5,111 bases of DNA from Actinomycetes bacterium (GTDB lineage: Bacteria > Actinomycetota > Acidimicrobiia > Acidimicrobiales > Palsa-688): assembly GCA_021796905.1 (NCBI GenBank), contig JAKABK010000181.1, positions 1 to 5,111 of the forward strand, in the 5' to 3' direction. The translations under genes were made by a program, and so were the position numbers. The notes below the pieces were generated by a model. It was not told the origin of the DNA. It searched no databases and saw nothing but the letters and a program-made list of their open reading frames with translations. This document shows, piece by piece, positions 1 through 5,111 of the stretch (its first letter is position 1; each line of letters begins with the position of its first letter).

Positions 1-47
1 GGTGCGGCGGCTCAGTGGCGGTGCGTTGGCTCAGTGGCGGTGCGGCG
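1..47. repeat. 19-bp tandem repeat, about 2.5 copies, running off the left edge
   Basis: Units start at 1, 20 and 39. Unit one is GGTGCGGCGGCTCAGTGGC; unit two differs only by TT for GC at 26-27; unit three is a 9-base partial copy ending at 47. The 17-base core GGCTCAGTGGCGGTGCG is identical at 9-25 and 28-44. The parvulin stop codon (31-33) falls inside the second unit, and the last three codons of the gene are also repeat. This fills the 30 bases left of the gene; how far it continues beyond the window is unknown. Confidence 0.85.
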
Positions 48-867
48 ACCCGGGGAGCCCCCGGGTCGCGGGGTGCTCCCACCCCTCGGCCACCCGGACC
101 CCTTCGGCGAGCCGGCGCTCGAACCAGACGCCGATCGCTCTCCGCCGGCGCTCCGCGACCAGCTCGGCAGCGATCACGTCCCGCACCGCGTCGAGCGGCT
201 CCCGGCCGGCGGGACGGACCTCCTCGACGACGAGCACGTGCCAACCCCACTCGCTGCCGACCGGGCCGATCACCGTACCCTCCTCGGCGCCGAAAACCGC
301 TTCCTCGACCGGTCCGGCGAGCTCGCCGCGGGTCACCTCGCCCAGGCTCCCGCGACGGTGGCGGGACCCCGGGTCGCAGGAGTGCTCCCCGGCGAGCCCG
401 GCCAGATCTTCTCCGCTCCTCGCCCGTCGGGCGACCAGCTCGGCCCGATCCCTATCTTCGCAGAGCACGTGGCGGACCATCCTCCGTTCCGGCTGGGACC
501 ATCGCTCCGGGTTGCGCCGGTAGTAGCCGCTGATCTCTTCCTCGCTCGGCGGGGCACCGCCCGCCTCGGCGCCGACCGCTTCGAGCAGCGCTTCGGGACC
601 GGCCACACCGAGGCGGGAAGCGTCGGCTCTGAGCAAGGTCTCGGTCAGCAACGACTTGAGAGCCCAGGTTCTGAGCGGTCCGGCTGTTGCGACGCTGACC
701 GGGGAGGAGAGCCCTACCTGCTCGCCGACGGAGGTGGCGCCGAGGCGGGCGACGTAGCGGTCGAGGTCGGTCTCGCTGACGGGCTCGCCGCACACCCACG
801 CCACGACGGCGCTGTCGGTGCCCACCCCTCGCTGTCCGCGCCCCGCCGAGCGCCGTTCAGCAGGCAT
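31..867 (-). CDS. Parvulin-type peptidyl-prolyl cis-trans isomerase (PpiC/SurA/PrsA-like)
   Basis: Predicted foldase that isomerises Xaa-Pro bonds. Numbering is from an alternative GTG at 873; I prefer the ATG at 865-867 (residue 3), giving 278 residues. Residues 23-45 resemble the first strand and helix of SurA/PrsA proteins (VCGEPVSETDLDRY; usually VNGEPI). A helical region follows (65-125), then the parvulin domain at about 130-220: RHVL (His135), helix DLAGLAGEHS, Asp167 at the catalytic Cys/Asp position, RGSLGEV in place of the usual GGDLG-type turn, and GWH (His212) in place of GYH. A charged C-terminal helix (225-260) and a Gly/Pro/His tail close the protein. I see no signal peptide, membrane segment or lipobox, so it is probably cytoplasmic, unlike most SurA/PrsA relatives. 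No strong ribosome binding site precedes either start, which fits coupling to the overlapping mannosidase gene. Later GTG starts (825, 804) are possible. Stop TGA is at 31-33. Confidence 0.88.
   Translation of the reverse strand: MPAERRSAGRGQRGVGTDSAVVAWVCGEPVSETDLDRYVARLGATSVGEQVGLSSPVSVATAGPLRTWALKSLLTETLLRADASRLGVAGPEALLEAVGAEAGGAPPSEEEISGYYRRNPERWSQPERRMVRHVLCEDRDRAELVARRARSGEDLAGLAGEHSCDPGSRHRRGSLGEVTRGELAGPVEEAVFGAEEGTVIGPVGSEWGWHVLVVEEVRPAGREPLDAVRDVIAAELVAERRRRAIGVWFERRLAEGVRVAEGWEHPATRGLPGSPHRH
45..69 (-). repeat. Perfect 11-bp inverted repeat (hairpin) at the 3' end of the parvulin gene
   Basis: Arms at 45-55 (GCGACCCGGGG) and 59-69 (CCCCGGGTCGC) are exact reverse complements around a 3-base loop. 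The hairpin lies in the C-terminal codons and ends 11 bases before the stop codon. All but one base pair per arm is G-C, so it should be very stable as RNA. No T-tract follows in the direction of transcription, so it is not a classical intrinsic terminator. In high-GC actinobacteria hairpins without a U-tract have been proposed as terminators, and a transcript 3'-end role is possible. A chance palindrome in GC-rich coding sequence cannot be excluded. Confidence 0.7.
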
Positions 868-873
868 CCGCAC
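857..873 (-). promoter_or_regulatory. Overlapping stop/start junction, likely translational coupling
   Basis: The mannosidase stop TGA (857-859) lies inside the first codons of the parvulin gene. From the ATG at 865-867 the overlap is 11 bases; from the GTG at 871-873 it is 17 bases. The frames differ. The bases just upstream of both starts lack a clear purine-rich Shine-Dalgarno sequence, so ribosomes finishing the mannosidase probably re-initiate here. The overlap is visible in the sequence; the coupling is an inference. Confidence 0.55.
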
Positions 874-3800
874 GTGCGTGTCCCGCGGCCTGCCTGGCGA
901 CGTGGAGGTCCACGGCCGGCGAGTACCAGAGCCTCCCGAACCACATGACCTTGACGAGCAACCACGACCGCAACCCTGCGGCGTCTGCCGGCGGGCGGAC
1001 GTCGAAGGCCACGGTCGCGCCCGAGCAGGCCGGGATCTCGATGCCCTGGGTCCAAGGTGAGGTCCAGCCCCACGTCTCCACCGGGGAGATCAGCTGGGCT
1101 TCGGCCCGGATCGCCGAGCGGGTCCGGTTGACCAGCTCCGCCGAGATCTCCGCCGCCGTGCCGGCCGTCACGCTCAGCGCCTCGGTGGAGAGGGTCACCT
1201 CGAGCTCGTCGGCGGGGGTGCCGGCGAGCTCGGCCATGGGCGCCACCACCACCCCGGCTGCGGGTAGTCGACCGTCCGGGTCCTCGGGTCGAAGGTCTAC
1301 GGTGACCACGTCCTCATGGAGCTGGCCGTCGGCGTCGGCGACCCGGGCGGCGAGGAAGTACCGGCCGGTGCGCGCCCCGGCCGGGGCTCGCACGCTCACC
1401 GCCAGCTGGCTGTGCGCGCCGGCGGCCAGGCGGAACAGCCGTGAAGGAGGATCGACCTCCCAGCTGTCGGGAGCGACGATCTCCAGGCGTCCCGGCAGCG
1501 GCCGGTCCGGCGCGCCCGACGCGACGGTGGCCACGATCGTGAACGGCACCCCGCCGGCGGCCCTCAGCCACCGGGGCGCTACGTGAACTGCGAGGGTCTG
1601 GTTGCCGATCGGTGCCGGTCCCTTGTTGTGCAGCCAGTAGCGGCTGAACACCGGCTGGGCCGGCTCGACCGACGCCACCGCGGGAGCGGTCGGGGTGGGG
1701 GCGCTGCCCGAGCGCCCCGAGCGGCACCGGACGTCCAGGCGGACCGTTCGCAGCTGCCCGGGACCCAGGCGCAGCGCCACCCCGCCGTCGTCGTCGACCG
1801 TCTCAGTGGCTGTCTCCTCTTCCAGCAGGTTGCACGACCGTGCCGTCTCGATGCTCCAGGTCGGATGCAGGCGTAGCGAAGCGCTCCCCGGCCGTCCGCT
1901 GCTCTCGTAGAGCCGGGCGGTGACTCCCACCGGTTCGTCGGCGGGGGCTCCGAGGCCCCCGCTTGCGCCGTGGGTGCCCGCGGCCCGCCCCGACGCGAGC
2001 GGGTTCCCCGCCGGCTTCAACGCCGCTAGGACGACCAGGGAGGAGCCCACGTCGAGCAGCGAGGCGACCGGGGGCAGGACCCCGTCGTGGCAGGGTTCGA
2101 CGGTCGCGACGAGCGGTGTGTTGAACGCTTGCGCCTCCTGCACACAGCCGAGCTCCCGCCAGTCGCCCTCACCGGCGAGGAGCGCCAGCTCGAAGGTGTG
2201 GTCCCAGTGCTCCAGCTCGAAGTTCGACCCGTCGGGGGCGGTCCGGCGGGGCGGGTCGATCCACACCCCCGACGGCCAGCCGGTGCAGGACCGCAGCAGT
2301 GACACGTGCAGCGCGCCGGCGGTGTCGACGGCGAACCCGGGAGTCCCCCGGTTGAGCAGGGCCACCGTCCACTCCGGGGCGTCCAGGTCGCCGGGGCCGG
2401 CCAGGTGCGGTGGCTGCTCGACCACCAGCCGATCGGCCCCGATGTCCGCCGCGAGGTCGGCGACGGCCCGGGCGGTGGCCTCCCCGTCGGTCCCGGCGAC
2501 GATCAGCACCGGCAGGTCGGCCACGCCGCGAACGTCGGCGTTCGGCACCCACACCTCGGCGAGGGGACGTCGGGCGGGGACCAGCACCCTGGCCGCGTCC
2601 CGCTCTGCGAGCTGGCGCTCGAGCTCGGCAGCGAAGACCGGGTCGGCGGCGGCGAGCACCGCGGCGGTCACCTCGTTGTCGTCGGGGCGGCCGACCACGA
2701 TGCGGAAGTCGGGCAGGTTGGAGTCACCGGCGAGACCGCCGTAGCGGTTGGCGCCCGACTCGCTGCAGGTGGCGGTCACGCCCTTGCGGACGAGCTGCAC
2801 CATCAGCTCGCGGGCCCACCCAGCCGCCCCCTGCCCGCTCGGGGTGACCACCTCGGCGACCCCGAGGGCGCGCGAACCCCAACGCTGCCCTGCCCACGCC
2901 AGCTCGAGCGCCAGGGTGGTCCCCAACCCGAACCACCCCTGCGCCGGATTGTCCAGCGTCCAGGGGGCCTCGGCGGCGTCCGCCTCGATCAGCGCGCAGC
3001 CGCGCGCGACGACCGCGTCGGCGACCTCCGATATCGGTGTGCCACCCCGCATCGACGTCGGGAACCGCAGTCGCACCAGCCGGTCGACACCCTCCCATCC
3101 CTGGATCCTGGTGCGAAGGTCGACCCGGCGGGACCCGGAGAGCACCGTGACCTCGTTGGTGTAGCGGAAACCGGCGACCTCCCCCTCGACCACCAGGCGC
3201 TCGCCGAGGACCGAACGCTCGGCGCGCACGGTCGCCGGCCGGTCACCGGAGCGTTCGGGAGGGCCCGCCGGCAGCAACATCCACGGCCCCTCCCCCATGC
3301 GGGGGTGGGTCGGGTACTCGGGGTAGACGAGCAGCTCGTTGCCCACCTCGCCGGCCGCGAGCACCTCGCGGCCGGAGGGGCGCACCACGATCCGCGACAG
3401 GCACCCTCCCCGGTCCGGGTCGGCGACGACGAGGTAGTGCTCGTTGGCGATGCTCACACCGTCCGCTGTCGCCCAGCCGCCACCGGGACGGTGACCGGGT
3501 CGCTCGACCAGCCGGTAGGTCCGGTACCCGGCGGCGGGCACGTCGCCGGCGAGGAGCTCGACGCCAACGGTCGCCGCGGCGGTCGATGCGTCGAGCGCGC
3601 TGCAGATGCTCGGCTGCTCGACGCCGGTCTCGTCGACGACGCTCACTGCGCCCGGACCGGCGAGCGTGACGGTCGCCCGGGTCGGGCCCGAACGCTCCGA
3701 GCCGAGGGAGTTGGAGACCACGAGCGCCCGCCCCTCGCCACGGGTGTCGACCTGCGCCGCGACCGCCGCTCGGGCGCGCCGGCCGACGGCTGCAGCCAGT

Positions 3801-5111
3801 TCGTACGCCTCGCGCCACCCGCCGAGCAGGTCGAGGTAGACCTGATCGGACTCGGAGCCGGTGATCCCGTCGTGGTGGGCGCCGAAGAGCAGCTGGCGCC
3901 ATGCCTTGTCGACGGCGCCCGCCGGGTGCTCGTCGCCGAGCAGCAGCGCGAACGTCGAGAACTTCTCGGCTTCCACCAGGGCGCACTCCGCCAGGCGCTG
4001 CGCCTGTTTGGTGTCGATGAACGACACGTCCTTGCCCGTGTAGACCGGGTTCATGTCCCGGGTCTGGGGAGCGGGGGACCTGCCCGAGGCGTCCAGCTCG
4101 GCGCGGACGGCCGCGAAGAACTCCCTCGGCAAGCCGACCACGAACCGGGGCCACGCGTACCGGCGTGACCATTCCCTCGCCACTCGAGTCACCCACCGGT
4201 TGGGCGGGGTGTAGTCGGTGCCCACCGGGAGCAGGGTGTTGCGGGTCGCGGACACTGCGGCCAGATCGCAGAACAGACCGTAGGCGCGCTCCATAGCGTC
4301 CTCCAGGCTCGTGGAGAGGTCCAGCTCCCAGCCCGCCCCGTAGTGGTTGGGCATGTAGCTGGTGAGCAGACCGGTGCCGCTCGGCGCGATCCACTCGAAC
4401 TCGGAGGGGAACTGCATCCAACGGTTGTCCCCGACCTCGCGCTTCGGCCCCCACTGGTGGAACGGACCCCGAGCCCACGACGAGGAGGTCACGCCGCAGT
4501 CGGCCATGATCGCCGGGAACTGCGGGTCGTGGCCGAACACGTCGAGCTGCCAGGCGGTGCGCGGGTCCGCCCCCATCACGTCACGCTGGAAGCCGACACC
4601 GTAGACGGCGCTGCGGACCGCCGTCTCCGCTCCGGTCAGGTTGGTGTTCGGCTCGTTGTAGGTGCCGCCCACGATCTCGAGGCGCTCCTCGGCGAGCAAG
4701 CGGCGCAGCTCGTCACGCCGGTCGGGGTACAGGTCCCAGAACGGCTTCAGGTAGTCGACCTCGGCCAGCACGAACTTGTAGTCGGGGTCGAGGCGGGCCC
4801 GCTCCATGTGCGCCTCCACGAGCGCGAGGCCGGTGTGCTGGAAGCTCTCCCTGTGATCCTGGGCCCACGCCAGCACGTCCCACTCCGAGGTGTAACCGGC
4901 CTGGGTGTTCCACCACACCGGGTCGTAGTGGAAATGCGGGACCATGTACATCGTCCAGCCCGGTTCCGCCACCTCCAGCTCTCCCGCCGAGCGGGTCTCG
5001 CCCCCGGCGTGGCGCAGCACCGCTTCGAGCCCCAAGCGGGTCCCGACCGGATGCCCGTCGTCGACGACCACGGCGACCTCGACCGCCTGGGGCCCGCCAC
5101 CGAGCCTGCCC
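857..5111 (-). CDS. GH38 alpha-mannosidase with NEW3-like C-terminal domains (5' end outside window)
   Basis: Likely metal-dependent retaining exo-alpha-mannosidase that removes terminal mannose; linkage preference cannot be read from sequence. Residues are numbered from an in-frame GTG at 5071, but 13 more codons are open to the right edge and read like a beta-strand region, so the true start is upstream. Residues 40-315 form the GH38 catalytic domain: His48 and Asp50 (HYDPVWW), nucleophile Asp177 (WQLDVFGH) and probable acid/base Asp286 (PVGTDY). The helical middle domain (about 315-430) ends with HHDGITG, where His400 completes the metal site. Residues 440-1114 are the beta-rich GH38 C-terminal region, ending in the usual NLLEEE segment, with an unusual alpha/beta-like stretch near 785-890. 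A Pro/Ala linker (1115-1140), a NEW3-like domain (about 1170-1260) and a Trp-rich beta domain (about 1288-1391) follow. Stop TGA is at 857-859. At over 1,400 residues it is longer than typical GH38 enzymes (about 800-1,100). Localisation is unknown because the N-terminus is missing. Confidence 0.93.
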   Translation of the reverse strand, partial: GRLGGGPQAVEVAVVVDDGHPVGTRLGLEAVLRHAGGETRSAGELEVAEPGWTMYMVPHFHYDPVWWNTQAGYTSEWDVLAWAQDHRESFQHTGLALVEAHMERARLDPDYKFVLAEVDYLKPFWDLYPDRRDELRRLLAEERLEIVGGTYNEPNTNLTGAETAVRSAVYGVGFQRDVMGADPRTAWQLDVFGHDPQFPAIMADCGVTSSSWARGPFHQWGPKREVGDNRWMQFPSEFEWIAPSGTGLLTSYMPNHYGAGWELDLSTSLEDAMERAYGLFCDLAAVSATRNTLLPVGTDYTPPNRWVTRVAREWSRRYAWPRFVVGLPREFFAAVRAELDASGRSPAPQTRDMNPVYTGKDVSFIDTKQAQRLAECALVEAEKFSTFALLLGDEHPAGAVDKAWRQLLFGAHHDGITGSESDQVYLDLLGGWREAYELAAAVGRRARAAVAAQVDTRGEGRALVVSNSLGSERSGPTRATVTLAGPGAVSVVDETGVEQPSICSALDASTAAATVGVELLAGDVPAAGYRTYRLVERPGHRPGGGWATADGVSIANEHYLVVADPDRGGCLSRIVVRPSGREVLAAGEVGNELLVYPEYPTHPRMGEGPWMLLPAGPPERSGDRPATVRAERSVLGERLVVEGEVAGFRYTNEVTVLSGSRRVDLRTRIQGWEGVDRLVRLRFPTSMRGGTPISEVADAVVARGCALIEADAAEAPWTLDNPAQGWFGLGTTLALELAWAGQRWGSRALGVAEVVTPSGQGAAGWARELMVQLVRKGVTATCSESGANRYGGLAGDSNLPDFRIVVGRPDDNEVTAAVLAAADPVFAAELERQLAERDAARVLVPARRPLAEVWVPNADVRGVADLPVLIVAGTDGEATARAVADLAADIGADRLVVEQPPHLAGPGDLDAPEWTVALLNRGTPGFAVDTAGALHVSLLRSCTGWPSGVWIDPPRRTAPDGSNFELEHWDHTFELALLAGEGDWRELGCVQEAQAFNTPLVATVEPCHDGVLPPVASLLDVGSSLVVLAALKPAGNPLASGRAAGTHGASGGLGAPADEPVGVTARLYESSGRPGSASLRLHPTWSIETARSCNLLEEETATETVDDDGGVALRLGPGQLRTVRLDVRCRSGRSGSAPTPTAPAVASVEPAQPVFSRYWLHNKGPAPIGNQTLAVHVAPRWLRAAGGVPFTIVATVASGAPDRPLPGRLEIVAPDSWEVDPPSRLFRLAAGAHSQLAVSVRAPAGARTGRYFLAARVADADGQLHEDVVTVDLRPEDPDGRLPAAGVVVAPMAELAGTPADELEVTLSTEALSVTAGTAAEISAELVNRTRSAIRAEAQLISPVETWGWTSPWTQGIEIPACSGATVAFDVRPPADAAGLRSWLLVKVMWFGRLWYSPAVDLHVARQAAGHARADAC
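1941..1962. repeat. 8-bp GC inverted repeat within a mannosidase linker
   Basis: Arms GCGGGGGC (1941-1948) and GCCCCCGC (1955-1962) are perfect reverse complements around a 6-base loop. It lies in codons for the Gly/Ala-rich insertion near residues 1021-1047 of the mannosidase. It is probably a by-product of Gly/Ala/Pro codons in a very GC-rich genome, though it may relate to how the insertion arose. Confidence 0.5.

Noticed and set aside
788..801. Possible lipobox cysteine (Cys28) in the parvulin N-terminus
   Set aside because: The preceding residues AWV do not fit a lipobox (small residue needed just before Cys), and no hydrophobic signal segment precedes it.
870..877. Palindrome GCACGTGC near the parvulin start as an operator site
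   Set aside because: Only 8 bp, within mannosidase coding sequence, and easily expected by chance at this GC content; nothing else supports a regulator site.
34..948. 304-codon open frame on the plus strand antisense to the parvulin gene
   Set aside because: It is explained by the absence of A/T-rich stop codons in GC-rich DNA. The minus strand encodes a coherent parvulin domain over the same bases.
2306..4168. 620-codon open frame on the plus strand antisense to the mannosidase
   Set aside because: It mirrors the GC-rich mannosidase codons, its product is low-complexity and Gly/Arg/Pro-rich with no recognisable domain, while the opposite strand has clear GH38 motifs throughout this span.
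3243..4478. 411-codon open frame on the minus strand in another frame of the mannosidase
   Set aside because: Arg/Pro/Gly-rich shadow product inside the GH38 catalytic and middle domains; no family features.
4971..4976. GGAGGT as a ribosome binding site for an internal mannosidase start at 4951
   Set aside because: The spacing of 19 bases is too long, and starting there would leave only a few residues before the metal-binding motif and remove the upstream beta-strand region.

Overview
This window is very GC-rich (roughly 70% or more) and nearly all coding. Both supported genes are on the minus strand, so transcription runs from right to left. The base composition, the strong G/C bias at third codon positions and the large NEW3-bearing alpha-mannosidase suggest a high-GC actinobacterium (Actinomycetota). 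This is an inference from style and gene content; no rRNA or other taxonomic marker is present.

Layout from the right edge, in the direction of transcription. (1) Positions 5111 to 857 hold most of a very large glycoside hydrolase family 38 alpha-mannosidase. The reading frame is open to the right edge, so the true start lies outside the window. It has the full GH38 catalytic set, a beta-rich C-terminal half interrupted by an alpha/beta-looking segment, a Pro/Ala linker, a NEW3-like beta-sandwich and a final Trp-rich beta domain. (2) Positions 867 (or 873) to 31 hold a 278-280 residue parvulin-type peptidyl-prolyl isomerase with no recognisable signal peptide. Its start overlaps the end of the mannosidase gene by 11 (or 17) bases, so the two are almost certainly one operon and probably translationally coupled. 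(3) The left edge has a perfect 11-bp hairpin inside the last codons of the parvulin gene, followed by a 19-bp tandem repeat that carries the stop codon and continues to the window edge.

Together, the first protein would release mannose from alpha-mannosides in a metal-dependent, retaining reaction. The second is a proline-isomerase foldase whose role beside a large, multi-domain, proline-rich enzyme is unknown; a dedicated folding helper is a reasonable but unproven idea. No RNA genes, CRISPR arrays, insertion sequences or promoters were recognised. The only sequence not assigned to a gene is the 30 bases at the left edge, which are filled by the tandem repeat.
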